Below are positions 24,581 through 37,699 of a DNA stretch of 64,000 bases, one piece after another; position 1 is the first letter of the stretch, and each line of letters starts with the position of its first letter. Location of the stretch: assembly GCA_032622095.1 (NCBI GenBank), contig CP136064.1, forward strand, positions 191,983,948 to 192,047,947, written 5' to 3'. The notes below the pieces were generated by a model. The model was given only the letters and a program-made list of their open reading frames with translations. It was not told the origin of the DNA and made no database searches. The position numbers and the translations under genes were made by a program. The DNA comes from Siphonodentalium dalli. Lineage: Eukaryota; Mollusca; Scaphopoda; Gadilida; Siphonodentaliidae.

Positions 24581-24960
24581 GGAGTGTTTTAGACGGGTCA
24601 AATCGTGAACCCGACCTAACCTTGACCTTTAAAATGGTCAATTCAAGGTCAAATCGCGCCTTTTGACGGGATTTCGACGAAATTTGATACCTAGGGATAC
24701 TTTTGTCCGGAAGTGTTTTGGACGGGTCAAGACGTGACCCCGATCTGACATTGACCTTCAAAATGGTCAATTTAAGGTCAAATCGCGCCTTTCGACGGGA
24801 TTTCGACGAAATTTGAAACATTGGAGTACTTTTGGACGGGTCAAATCGTGACCCCGACCTGACCTTTAAAATGGTCAATTCAAGGTCAAATCGCGCCTTT
24901 TGACGGGATATCGACGAAATTTGATACCTAGGGTTACTTTTTTTCCGGGGAGTGTTTTGG
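24581..24960. repeat. 130-bp minisatellite, unit E (about three copies)
   Basis: Same as unit D, offset 8686. Confidence 0.85.
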
Positions 24961-25614
24961 ACTGCTAGTAGTATAAATAAGATAATTTATATTGTTTGTC
25001 ACTCCATTGGCACATTTTTGTGTTTTTGTTTTGGTAGTTGTTGAGTTTGAATTGTCAGCATGCTCAACACACTAACAGATTCAATGTGAAATCCACAAAT
25101 TAACCAAACCCCTCTCACGTGAGTCTGATATTACATCATTCTCTCAGGTCACCAGTACTGTTCAACACTCCCGATACGACCCAAAACGCCCCTTATATAG
25201 GTGACAAAGACAGGCGTGTCTTTGTATCCCGCGGGTGTCGGTGATGAACTTTAGCACGTGTTGTTCACGTTAAATTATGTTATATTTTGTTACTTTCTAT
25301 CCATGGGTCCGGGTGGGCTTATATAGTCTTGCATGTTGCCTGGATCCGGTGCGATATCAAAGTGCTGCACAACTAAACTATTAAACAGAAATATCTTAAT
25401 AGTTTTGTAGTTATCTGATTTGTATACAAAATTTTATTAAGATTATTCACATGCAAATACAGGTCTTGTTCGAATTTGGGTCTGTTCCGGTAAGTTTATG
25501 GAATTAAGTCTCTTTTAGACTTAGAATTTGCTGATTATTTTGGTGTTCGGATGATAACTTTAGTTATAATTGTCTGACATTTATATAGCCCGTTCCGTAC
25601 TAATTTATACAAAC

Positions 25615-25856
25615 TCAGCTGATTTTATTTTATGAAATATGTCTGCAGTTTGGATATTATACCGTGCTTCATTGTAAGTTATCCCAATATGCTACCTGTG
25701 AATTATCGGTCGATTAGTCTATGGCTGCGCACTCAAAAAACATGAAGGTCAACAAAATGTGACGTCAAAATATATAATAGTGTGTTTTATTCAGATATGA
25801 CCCAGTTGGCCCACCACCGAACAAGATATAGTGTAACACGCGCATGCTCTGTAACT
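25615..25856. repeat. Dispersed repeat upstream of T-box copy E
   Basis: Equivalent of 8219-8470 and 16929-17170. Confidence 0.65.
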
Positions 25857-25895
25857 ATTGTCATATGAGAATGACTATACGATATCCTTCATATC

Positions 25896-26156
25896 TGTGT
25901 TTGTGAGTATTTCCGCCACATGGCAACAAACACTCATTCATCGATGATTTGTGTTTGTAAAAATCACTATCATCAATAATTAGTGTTGGTGTGAATCACG
26001 CTGCCATGATTGATGATTGTTTTATATTGATGCGGTGATTACCGTACTCGTAGGATCTCGCTTCTGTCATACATGGTTGTGTTTGTTTAGTACTAATGCG
26101 GTGATTACTCGAAGAATCTCGCCGACATGGCTACAATCAGTGTTTGTATATATAGC
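25896..26156. repeat. Short diverged tandem repeats 5' of copy E
   Basis: Equivalent of 8517-8770. Confidence 0.5.
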
Positions 26157-27520
26157 GAGTTTTAGAAAAAATATACTCACTGCCGATGACAATCGAGCAC
26201 GAAGCCTTGAATGACACACATAACGGTATAAATAATACCACATAGCTATTACAGAATCATATGCAATTTACATTCATCCAAGTACCTAATCCATAATTAT
26301 TTCCGAAATTAAAGGTATGTAAAACATCTTGTAAAATTCCATTGCCGTTCCATTCCATTCCAAATCGCCGAGTATTTAAAGACTTCAATCTTATTTTAAA
26401 GATATTTAAATATAAATTCGCCATAACGCGAACTACCATATATGTCACGCAATAATGATGCTTTAATAACTGAAAAAGAAGAAAAAAACGACTAATAACC
26501 ACAATGACCAACAGATGTCGAAACATTTTTTTAAACATATTCTTAAACGAACTCTTCACGCACAGAAAGACTGATTCGAGTGCTCGAATTCAGAAAGCTT
26601 GTTAGTTTCTTCGGCATGCAACAATAAAGAGAGTTCCTTGTTAATTTATTGATGATATTGCAGAAATAAAGAGCGTTTTTCACTTCTACTCCAGTATTTT
26701 TCTGAGCATATGAAGCCCGAATATAAATATTTCGTGTATTGATAAACCTATGTTATGTCTCCTTCCAAATTACGTAGACAACATTTGGAAGTTTGAACGA
26801 GCTATGTCCGTTTAAACCAAATCACACCAAACTCACAAAGAAAGGAGGCAAAAGTCTGGATAAAATATATCGAAGTGAGATAAATGTTGAGTTTTTATGA
26901 GTTCATCACTGTTCAGCTGATGAGTAATCAGAAACATGTAACAACATACATGCAGTGATAACAAGGGATCCATAGAGCATGTTAGACAAACAATGGTCAA
27001 AATGTATTGCTACCAACTAAACATCAGCCCCGCCAAAGAACATCAGACAACGCAGTAACAACACTCGCACGTTGAGATAAGGCATACTCAACCATGACTA
27101 ATTATGAGCATAAAGCTGGTCTTTTTCGTTAAATAGGAGTGTTCGTCGTGGCAGAGCATTTCATTCTCTCAACTGATAACCTGAGTAATATCTCTTCAGG
27201 ATTTTATACAGCTTTATATCAGGTAACTCTTACACAGAATTCACTTTGTGACCAGACAATATGAGTTTTCAAAACCATTCACGAATTTTTTTAATCACAA
27301 CCCGTTACTCTGAAATGAAGTAATGGTTGGTTCTCTTGCACGATTGATAAACCAAATTTGAAGTGCACACAGTAAAACAACATGCATGCCATTTTCTGCC
27401 AGTCATGCTCTCGCGTTAACTTAAACTTTTCGACTACATATCAAAATTATTTTGATAATAAATAATTTGCGCGATAATTTTTAATGTACCCATGTTTTAC
27501 TTCCAGATTGCCACATAACT

Positions 27521-30500
27521 ATGATCAGCAACACCATGTATGGGTACGGTGCGCAGGCAGTGCCTTACCACGGCACACAAGGGTATACTTTGCCAACGAA
27601 CCTTTCTCCGTCCAGCTTCCAGATGGCCAACCTGCACATGTATCCTGTTGCAATGCCAACACAAGCATCATTCTGTGGTATGTCATAATGAAAAGGATAT
27701 AATTATATGCTGTAGTGATAGTGTTGACTAAAATCGTCTTTGAATTTTACCTGCAACGGATGAATTTGATGTCATGCAATATACGAGGAAATGCTACAAA
27801 TATATATCGACAATAGTTGTAACACGCGATACAAATATGGTTCACGATAATTACACATACTAATTGTGCTTTTGATGCGATGTTGTCTATCGGAAGATCT
27901 TTCCAGACTATAACATCATTATACTTGGATATTACAAAACTATTTGAAATGCTAGATTTAAATTAACCATTGATTGCTTTAGGTTCAAAACAGTTTAACG
28001 CCGAAACTGTTCTTATCATTCTTTCAACCAAATTAATATATTTCGACACGAAGAGCTCCCTTCGCCGCCGTTAGTCCTTCTGTATTATAGCATTGTGCAA
28101 TTTGAGGACATACATTTAACCTATTCTATCTCTTCGAAATAAAACACTGTTTTTTGCTAAAACTTTATGTTTCAATTTAAGATATGAAGAACACAGTTAG
28201 TCACGTAAAGATGCCACATATTCAGACAACGTTTCCTCCAGTTAGCTCTACACCGCCCGCGATCGCAGCACCATCAGAAGATGACCACGTGACAATCACT
28301 TTAGACAACAAGGATATATGGGATAGATTCAACACGATAGGCACAGAGATGATTGTGACCAAACCAGGAAGGTTCGTATTTGTTTGTGTTTTGTTTTTGG
28401 GCAATCCTTGCATGGCAATATTAGAATAATATAGAATAATATTAGAATAATTGTTGTCTGAGTTCGTAGACGTTCCAACATTTTACCATCTAGTAAAACG
28501 CAAATGACCATGCGTGTGTGTGAGAAGCTGTTTATCACATAACCATGTGCACCATTAACTCTTGTAAATTTATAGATAATCTATGTATATATTAAATCAA
28601 GTACAAACTTTCTGCAACTTTTATTGATGCTTTTAATACTTGGAGGTCAGTAATCAATATGTATGTATTACCGTCGGTGTATCGATATATATATACACTG
28701 TATAATTCCGCCTTATTTTAGAACGAACCCGTCGATTTTGCCTGTCCTGAAAATTTGTGTTATTTTTTTTCTTCAGACGAATGTTCCCCTTCGTGAAAGT
28801 GAGCTGTCAGAAGCTATCACAAAAGGCCAAATATGTCGTCTTAGCTGACGTCACCCCAGCCGACAACTGCAGATATAAATACCAGAACACCAGCTGGACT
28901 GTGACCGGAAAGGGCGAGCCACATACATCAGCCAGAATGTACGTTCACCCGGACTCCCCGGCTCCGGGATCATTCTGGATGAAGAAACCCATCTCCTTCA
29001 ACAAAATGAAGATTACTAACAACCCAAACGACAAAAAAGGCCATGTAAGTTAATTTCATTGGCACATAGGACAATTAACTCTCGATTCATAGCCGATATG
29101 CATGTATACGTGTGGCCGATGTATCTCAATTAGATGTTATCGTACATCCAGTATGTTTTTTTATTTACGGCTTTATTATGTATGTTATCTTCAAAAGATG
29201 ATCGTCACAATATTCTGAATGAGCTTGTAGGCATATGTTTGAGTCAGCATGTGTTATATAGTCATTATACATTGAAAATAACTGGGCGTATTCTACATCA
29301 CAGTACCTTCAATGATATATCAAGATTTGCGAAGTGTTTTCAAAGTGGCTAATTAACATATTTTTGTTGTGAATATACTTAAGAAATGAATGTAGTTGGT
29401 GTGTTATTGTGGGATACGGCGCTGTGGTCGTTTGTGGAACATTGTATCATAAACCGAGAAGCTTAATGTGCCACAATGACCACAACGCCGTATCCCCCAA
29501 TAACACACACTACATTTTTTTTTATATTTATGTAGATTTTAAATTATTTATTCCCATAAAAAGCTGAATGTAATCTTATTTATTTTCACAAAATCTGCCG
29601 ATACAATACATTAAGTCAGTCCAATATAAGATTAGCTACGATAACGTGATCGATCGATATAAATAACTGGCTTCAGATCCAATTCGGCTGACCTTTTAAA
29701 AGCAGGCCCAATTTTTCTGCTGACCGCGTTCACTGATTAGTTCAGATTAGGTCAACAGTGTGTAACTTCCTGTTCGTGATACACTCTTCGAATTATTGGG
29801 ATGTAAACCGGGTGACCCAATTGGCAGTTGACCAATAACCAAACATGATTTAGTTTAACACATACGGGCTATTTAAATATATACAATTGAACACAGGCAT
29901 GTGTGCCCATAATTTGTCATGCAAACATATTTTGAATCATGTATTATTTCCCCTAAACATGCCAACATATTCATATCCTAACTATTGTGTTTCTCTGTCC
30001 ACAGATCATCCTGAACACGATGCAGAAGTACCAGCTGCGCGTCCACATCATTAGAGCCAACGACACAAGTTCACTCAATTGGGGAAAGTTCAAGACATCA
30101 AGCTTCAACGAGACAAAGTTCATAGCAGTTACTGCCTATCAAAGTGAAGAGGTAAGAACTTTTATCAGCTCCCTTTAACATAAGTTCATGTTCACCGACT
30201 GACGTGTTATATAACTAGAACTTCAGAAGATTTTGTCTTGGGTGGTTAAAACACAAAGTCATTTGAAAGTTGCATTGAAAGTATTTCACAAGTACAGGCT
30301 AAAGACTGTCAGTAATAACCTTTTTTTTTTTTATCTAAATAAACAAAAATCTTTATTTGAAGTAAATAGCAGACCAAGCTTCAATATCTCCGAAAATACT
30401 TGATTTGACATGGCGCTTTGCTTAACCAGATTTGTGCTCATTATGCTATCTATTATTTTCAGTGTACCAAGTTGAAGGTTGACAATAATCCGTTCGCAAA

Positions 30501-32236
30501 GGGCTTCAGGGATAACAGAAGGTAAGTCTGAAATAATTCTTAAATTCTGAATATGGGAGAATATATAGTGGGTACGATTTTCCAAATTGCTTCTTTTCGC
30601 TTTGTAATAAACAATCTCGTATGATTTTGTAATATAAAATAAAAAAGATGAAGTTATGTTTCCCAATTATGATGGGTTGAGTAAGTTTGAAAACGACCAG
30701 TGAATGGTTCATTGGATCCTTGCATGGTAATCCTAACATCATAACAGTATGCACGCAGATGGATGCAGGATATATTAGTTCACGCAAGACCGCAATATCG
30801 GGCAAATATGACATTTAATCGTTTTCGCTTTCTTCACAGGACATGCTTCGGAGGAAAGCGACCATCACTTGATGACAAAGAAAACCAGTTCCTTCCAGGT
30901 AATTGAGATGTTATCAAATTATATAGATTCGCAATATCGTTACACCATGTTTGTTAATTTTACAAACATATTACAAGTGTTTCAGTTTCATTAATACCAC
31001 GATTTGCTTAATATTACCACACATACTTACTTGTAAATACCACATCAAATTAGAGGAAACAATCAGATATTAGTTCTCATGTATTAGTCGCTCTTAACTT
31101 GAATATAATTTATGAAGACAACATTTATCATGTAACATACCGACCGTCAATGAATTGACCAGATTCCAGCATTGATACAGTATCTATCAATTTGCTCTCA
31201 CTTTGAACTATTTTGCACAACTTAGAAGCAATTGCGAAGGTTTTAACTGTTAGAAAGATTATTTGATTTATATTTTAAAAAACGACTGTAAATTTCTTAA
31301 CTTTCTCAGTAATTGAAATTTTGTTTGCCCCACATGCAAACATGTAACATAAAAACACATAACATGAAAACATTTCTACTTGCAGGAGTTTATCCGGAAC
31401 CAAAGCGTCAGCGAATTGAACCACAGATTTCATCACCAGAACTTCGGATTCTGAAAGATCAAGACGAGATGTGCCCAAAATACGTCACTGACCACACCCA
31501 CAGCTTCACAACAGAGTCTCGTGCCGATGGTGCTGTCTACTCCCCAGATTCGAGCGATTTCTCCACCAACCATTCACCTTCGTCGGTTGAAACATACGCG
31601 AGTGAATACGCGGAAAAGACACCATCTCCCCGCAACGTATCACCGTCTACTGACTCATTGAAATACACCAACTACAACTACAACAGTGTATATGAAAGGT
31701 CGTCACCTAGCAACGAATTACTCATCGCTCCAACAACAACCGTGTCGCATCGCAACCAAACCATGAAGCCAGAAGTGTCCACACCACCTCAGAACCAACT
31801 GTATGAACAACTTGTGGCTGGATTCGGCATTCCATCGATAGCTTCATTATCACCACCCCAGGGTATTCCGAGAGCAGTAGACAATACGAATTCCTTTGAC
31901 TTTAAGCCAACGGTGTTCAACTTCATGGGGTCTTCGCCAACACAAAACCAACCCTTCATATGCGATCCACTGAATCTATCAACAAAGAGTGAGTCGACCA
32001 ATCTGCAGGCTGCCTCGAGTGATGTCTTATCGCCACACAAGATGCCAAAACAGGGCGCATTCGACATAAACCTGCTTCCAACACCCACCGCTATCGACTT
32101 TCTACAGAATCAAGACTCCAACTGCAGCCTGGGACCATTCTCTGTTGACTACACAAATTCTTATATCCGCCAGAATCCCAGTGGACTGTTTGATCATCTA
32201 CCGATCATGCCCCTCCATTCTACAGCACTGATCTGA
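27521..32236 (+). CDS. T-box transcription factor, copy E (complete, last in array)
   Basis: Exons: 27507-27677 (ATG at 27521), 28182-28371, 28777-29044, 30005-30151, 30463-30521, 30840-30898 and 31386-32236; 576 residues, with all GT-AG splice sites intact. Exons 1-4 match copy D. Exon 7 differs from D at about ten residues, for example GVYPEPK for GVYPEAK, VYSPDSSDF for VCSPDSNDF, SVYERSSPS for SVSERSSHS and SPHKM for SPPKM. The T-box domain and the PLNLS motif are unchanged, so the divergence is in the disordered tail. This is the rightmost gene of the array; unit homology ends at 32720, 484 bp past the stop. Polyadenylation signal at 32494-32499. Confidence 0.92.
29389..29516. repeat. 128-bp foldback in intron 3 (copy E)
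   Basis: Same element and position as 3393-3520. Confidence 0.7.
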
Positions 32237-32493
32237 AAGTGAAACCTGCTATTGATTTCTAGGACAACCTAGTTCATGACCACTCATTGTGCTTTTTTCT
32301 TGTGCTATACTTCAAACTTACAATGTGTTGCTACTGGCATTTAATGTATATTATCTATAGTTGTCGCTCCATACATAGTATTTAAGTTGTTGTTGCGTTT
32401 TTATGTGCATATGAACTAGTCATGACATTAGTTGTTAATTTTGTTGAGACATATAGTATTTTACGTGAATCCAATATGTATTAAATATGTATG

Positions 32494-32499
32494 AATAAA
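32494..32499 (+). promoter_or_regulatory. Polyadenylation signal AATAAA, copy E
   Basis: Conserved position after the stop codon. Confidence 0.6.
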
Positions 32500-32720
32500 C
32501 AAATTTCGATCAAGAATTTCATTAATCAACACAATCCTTTTGAGGGTTTCTCCCCCTTGGTACGCGGGATTCATGTCATTTTCAGTCGGTACGCATGATT
32601 CATACCCGACTGTCAATCTTACATGATGCACACCCCTTCTTTAATGGTAGTCCGTATTCAATTAAAAGTCTGGTACGCGACTTTGGTGGCGATAAATTGT
32701 TATTTTGATGGCTAGAATGG

Positions 32721-33021
32721 AGCATTTAGCCCATATTTAAAATCATTTTTCGTGTCTGAAACGATACGAAAGTTTGGAGTTTGGGGATGAAACCCGGGAA
32801 GATTTGAAACGGCCATCGGCCCTCTCCTACAACCCACGTTTGAATGCCGTAATTCCACTGAAGAGGGTTTGTGAGATTGATATATACCCATGCGCAGTAG
32901 GTGTTTGCCTACTGTGCATGTGGTGGATGCCACCAAAGCAAGAAGCAAAGCCCCACTCCCATTCCGAATCAGGACCGGCGGAGAAGACTTACCTTGATTT
33001 CTCTGTGTGAGTTTTGTGCGT

Positions 33022-33023
<2 letters not shown>
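32721..33023. other. Unique DNA just outside the T-box array
   Basis: First sequence not shared with the repeat unit. It has open frames on both strands of about 78 codons, but no motif I recognise and no splice pattern I can defend. Somewhat richer in GC than its surroundings. Confidence 0.4.

Positions 33024-33075
<52 letters not shown>
33024..33075. repeat. (TA)n microsatellite
   Basis: About 26 uninterrupted AT dinucleotides. Length is probably polymorphic and prone to assembly error. Confidence 0.95.
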
Positions 33076-33079
<4 letters not shown>

Positions 33080-33482
33080 ATGAGTTGTGAATAGTTGTAC
33101 TTATTGTCCTATTTAGTGCTTGCTTGGACTCCAGTTGCCTTAGTCTTTTGTATTCCGGGCTTGTACTACGGGCTCAACTCTAGGAAGAGGGTGCAATGCC
33201 AGCCGGTTGACTTAAGGTCGGTTGGGGCTCCTCAACTCTCGATGGTGCAATGCCCGCCTTCCACTCCTGTGCGAGTGTCAGAACCCGTTGACCTGGTTGT
33301 GTAGTGCGTTCACAGATGAGGAAGTAGCTGAGGCCAGACTGTGTTGGTTGGTGTGTCTCTGAAGGTTTGGAGTGCCAAGTAGTGTTTCTAATTATTATGT
33401 CCCACCCGTCCTCCCATAAGCACAGGCGCGGGTGAAAGTGTGTATTGGCAAATTTGTATATGCAGTTGTTAGTAATTTTGAA

Positions 33483-33810
33483 AGAGATAATTATTCGATA
33501 GCTTATATTACCGTCACGACAAGCGTATCTATGCCGCCCGAGGACATTCATCAGCGCACAAGGAGCCATCTAGGGCGTGAGCCCGCTAGCCTAGATATTG
33601 ATATTGGTGTTAGTCGTGTTGTGTTTAGGTTTGTGAACTTGTTGTTCTGTGTAATGATTTTACAAGGTTAGCGGGTTAGTTGGTTGTTTAAAGGAGATAA
33701 TTACTCAATGGCTTATACTACGGCCACGACAAGCGTATATACGCCGCCCGATGACATTCATCAGCGCCCAAGGAGCCATCTAGGTCCTGAGCCCGCTGCC
33801 CTAGGTTTGA
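33483..33810. repeat. Pair of degenerate direct repeats
   Basis: About 115 bp starting GAGATAATTATTCGATAGC (33486) recur from GGAGATAATTACTCAATGGC (33692), sharing ACGACAAGCGTAT, GCCGCCCGA and CATTCATCAGCGC. Offset about 207 bp. A frame is open through both (DNYSxAYxTxTTSV then DIHQRxRSHLGxEPA), so this could be remnant coding sequence of an unknown element; the family is not recognised. Confidence 0.6.
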
Positions 33811-33929
33811 TATTATTGTTAGTCTTGTTAGGCGGTCGATATAGCGGTTCTAGCATTGGACTTTATTGAAGAAATTTGATATTTCTCGAGATGTGTAGTT
33901 TTTTATGGCCTGGTAAAAAGTCGTTAAAC

Positions 33930-34220
33930 CGACGGTCTCGGACCAAATTGCGGATGAAGATTGATAACTCTAAAATCAAGTGGCTTCGAGTGTATAAATA
34001 ATGACAATCCGACCAGATTTCGTTGCCCAAATTGTTGATAAATAACAGTCTTGTGCAATTTTATTCTATAGTTGACTGTAGTTAGCATTATATTTGGGCA
34101 ATTAATCGATTCTGTTAACAGAAGCGGCATTTCTAAAAAAAAATGTTGTTGTTGTTGGAATCTGATGATATGGGAACCATCAAATCGGACTTAGTACCTT
34201 TAAAGTGGCGCTTTCAAATT
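33930..34220. repeat. Dispersed repeat, copy 1
   Basis: The text around GCAATTTTATTCTATAGTTG, GAATCTGATGATATGGGAACC and ATCAAATCGGACT recurs, diverged, at 46965-47215. No coding potential seen. Confidence 0.6.
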
Positions 34221-34251
34221 AATAGTTTTTACTTGTTTTCTTAACGACAAG

Positions 34252-36198
34252 CCCCTGAGTCGTTATTTCGTGGGGAAATCTGGATTCAGATTACGGATTA
34301 GACCCCGAACGACGTGGTTCGGTAAACGAACAGACCAGAATCAGTAAACGAACAGACCGTAATCGTTATCAATCGTTATTTCGTCGTAATCTGGATTCAG
34401 ATTCTGATTCCGATTACGGACCAAACGTTCATAATGTAAACAAACCGAGATTTCGGCACATCGGGAGTTTAAAGCACAATAAAACATAAGAATCCGTCCC
34501 TTGTGTACAAATTATTGCAGAATATAAACGATCTATATCAAATAATTTTAAATGCGGAGACAAATTTGTGTTATCGAGTGTAAACGGGGAGAATATTACT
34601 GAAATTAGCCAAATAATAATGGTATTGATAGTACCGCTGTGGGAGCACTTCGGTTGATGGCGAAATTGAAGCAAATCATTGTCAATTTCATTGTCACTTT
34701 CATCATGTTCATTTCATAATTCCATCCATAAAATACCGCCGAACGCATGTCGGTTTCAGATTCGGCGGATACGTCACCATTGATCGAATTCACGTGAACT
34801 TGCATGGATATGTCTTCTGCTTTGTTCGTTATTATACGTTCCTTCTTATTCAAGAAATAGTAGGATTATATGATATCGATGGATTAAACGTACGTACTAT
34901 CTAGTCTTATAGCACTTTCATATTTAAAATGTTTTGTTTCGTTAAATGCAGTCGTTTTGCACAATAGTCTCTGTATAGTGCAGACACACATGTATTTTTT
35001 GGCCAACGTGCTGTACAATAGTTGGACAATAAAGCTTTGCCCATGAAGCTAATGTTGTGGCCTTGTGATCGCACGTGAACTGCATCTCCCAATCGCACAA
35101 ACACAGATGTAAAGCTTATTCTAGGATCTCAGGACTATATAGTGGAAATGTCAGTCAATTTATTGATTAAGTACCACACGTACAAGTTCTAGGGATGTGG
35201 CTAGAGGTTTCCCATGGGAGTGCTCCATCAAATTTCCGGCCAACTGCACCCCCCACATAATTCAATTTGCACTCCCTTGGAAATATCCAACCTGACACAC
35301 CCTATAAGATTGGAAAATTACCAACTTTTACCGAAAAATCAAAAAATGAGAACAATTCCAACCTATATATGGAAATGTACCAAAGTTTAGTTTAAACATA
35401 TTTATTTGTCAAATTTAGATAACACATGATATATAACACATACATTTGTTTATACAGACAATGGGATTGGAGGACAAGTGCTGACTCACTTAAGGGTACC
35501 CCCTCCCCCATATGTTATTACACTGAAAAATAAATAATTAGTAATGGCAAAGCAAGTTGAACATATATACAGATCACCGGTCACCCCCTCCCACGAGTTA
35601 GTCATAAGTTTGTATACGTATTTGTTTAAAATCGGGATAGCTTGTTGCGTTTGCTGGTTTGTACGTATCATTATTTGGAAAAGTTAGTCAAAATAATCCT
35701 GATTTGCCTCACGTATGAATGACTGAACATGTAATAAAATTGTACCAAAGTTCGGGGGGGGGGTTCGAGACACCCCAACCAACCCCTGTCGCCACGTCTC
35801 TGTACACCTGACAAGTTTCGTGTGTTCTCCACAACGTCTTCGGAATTTGATTCGGGGGATCTAGAGCTGTTATAAATGCTTGCCCTCATCAATACACACA
35901 CTTTAACTTAAACAAAAGATGCGATTAAGTCGGATTGGCAGCTAATTGGGTGTCATGTATATACACATATAAGAAAAGCATGACTTTCACAACAAACATG
36001 AACATTATAAATATAAGATACAAATGATACTTGTGCCATGTTTAACGCTGGGAGAACATTAAACATAGTATCGCAGAGTCAGAGACCCCGTGGATTTCAA
36101 AATATGACCTAGAATCCGTGTAATCTCGATGTATAGCCCCGCCCCGTAATCGGTTTAGGATTCTGAATCCAGATTCTCCCACCAAATAACGACTCTGT
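34252..36198. mobile_element. Candidate element with inverted ends GAGTCGTTATTT
   Basis: The left end reads GAGTCGTTATTTCGTGGGG then CTGGATTCAGATTACGG (34258-34303). The right end is its approximate reverse complement (TCTGAATCCAGATTCTCCC then ACCAAATAACGACTC, about 36154-36195). A third, internal, copy of the motif sits at 34375-34420. The inverted ends are clear. That they bound one element of 1.94 kb is inference, as no transposase is seen and the interior is non-coding. Confidence 0.45.
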
Positions 36199-36705
36199 GG
36201 TATTGGATTTGTTTAGAAAACCACGCCCATTGGAAATTTAACACAATGAGCACCGTCCTCTTGACGGATGTACAGGATGTTGTGGCTTTAGCAGTGAATA
36301 TCAAATGGAGTACAGCTCGGTCACCCATATATAATCCTTTGGTAGACCGACATTGACGATAAATTCCTTGGATATAAAAAAGCACTGCATAAATGTCACC
36401 TTGGCATCATTTAAAAAACTTTGCCAGAAGCAACTGCTATTGAACGTTATTTATAGACGTAATAATTTCGTCTCTTTACATTACACACAAAACATTACAA
36501 ACATATGAACTACATGGACGCTATTGCGAATTCAAACATTGGGTGATCGCCTGTGGACAGAACAAATGAACGTCACCGAAGGCACCGTTATGTTTGCACT
36601 CAAGCTATGAATTATCAATTTGAAGGTCATTCTTTCACTGTTGTAACACTCGCGAATATGGTTAGGATTCCTTTAATAAAGTCTTTCTTTCAGCTGTATA
36701 TATTA

Positions 36706-37064
36706 TTAAAGACAGCACTAAATCTGGGTATTTATGGGACCATCTTCTTTTATACTCAACAGAATGTATGGAACAAATGAATGAATTTGAGTCATGTATT
36801 AGTGCAAAATACAGCTCATGTGATCTATGGACGATGCAAACAACATGAATCGTAATTATCATAAACTTGAGTTTTTTACTCGAGTCACTTACTCATTTTC
36901 ATTATAATTACCATGTTGTTTGCATCGTTCATAGAGCACATGAGTGTATTTTGCTATTTTTCACTAATCCATGGCTCAAATTCATTCATTTGTTACATAT
37001 GCTGTTGAGTATAACAGGAGATGGTCCCATAAATGGCTGGATTTAGTGTATAGTGCCCCTTTAA
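36706..37064. mobile_element. Foldback MITE family 1, copy 1
   Basis: Long imperfect palindrome: AGCACTAAATCTGGGTATTT and TACTCAACAGAATGTATGG on the left, with reverse-complement partners ATGCTGTTGAGTATAAC and AAATGGCTGGATTTAGTGT on the right. It is closely related to 45951-46330. Non-autonomous; no coding. Confidence 0.75.
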
Positions 37065-37069
37065 GGTTC

Positions 37070-37690
37070 GGGTCCTATCAGAATTATTTACAAAATTATA
37101 AAACACGATTTCACCCGAGAGCTCTTCCGCTCTTTTGTGAAAAATGACAACGTCTAAATTCTATTGAAATTTCGTACCCGAGACAACCACTTACCGAACG
37201 AATTTGGCGCCTGGAAAAACTTCTATTAGTTAGATAGAGTATGCACTCTGTGTGCTATGAGTGTATCCAACAAATTCCATATGATATTGGAATATCCGTG
37301 TTCAGAAGATCAGCACATACTATTGTCGATCGAATACCATCACATTAAGCGAACATTTTAATTTCAACCGAACAAAAATCTTGAAAACATTTCCTTATTT
37401 ATCAGACAGGTCCTACTTGTCCAGGAGACCTCTGCACCCGCCCCAGAACTCAACTTCACCCCACTAATTCTCTTCCTTAAGTTCTCCTCTAATTGTTTTC
37501 ATTTTTAACAAGAAAAAAGTGGCAGCAGAGACTCTGGACAAGATGGCATCCATCATGGCGGGCATTTTGCTTGATATGCTCCTAGTCTCTTTGGTCGTCA
37601 TTATAGTAAATATAATATCACAATTGCTTTTATTTTCCACTCGATTCGTTATGCCAATATACAACGCTTACAAACTAGCAAAATAATCCG
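37070..37690. other. No gene seen
   Basis: AT-rich DNA without a supported feature. Short open frames only. Confidence 0.4.
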
Positions 37691-37699
37691 ACACTGAAA

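Larger units (their letters stand above)
21647..30332. repeat. Second copy of recent 8686-bp tandem duplication
   Basis: From intron 4 of gene D to intron 4 of gene E; near-identical to 12962-21646. Differences between D and E reappear right after 30332 (for example GATTTGACATGG in E against GATTTTACATGG in C and D). Confidence 0.85.
1..32720 (+). repeat. Tandem array of T-box gene units
   Basis: Head-to-tail repeat array. Unit boundaries were set from the point where the last copy stops matching the others (after 32720, following the shared text GATGGCTAGAATGG). Units on that definition are: end of unit A 1-669, B 670-6724, C 6725-15324, D 15325-24010 and E 24011-32720. Lengths are about 6055, 8600, 8686 and 8710 bp; unit B is short because of an internal deletion. 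Each unit carries one T-box gene with its 5' flank, introns and 3' UTR. The array continues to the left of the window, since base 1 is inside the last exon of copy A. Homology covers exons, introns and intergenic DNA alike, so these are segmental duplicates and not retrocopies. Confidence 0.95.

Noticed and set aside
32774-33304. Open frames on both strands next to the TA microsatellite
   Set aside because: No motif, no splice series, and one frame simply reads through the TA repeat.
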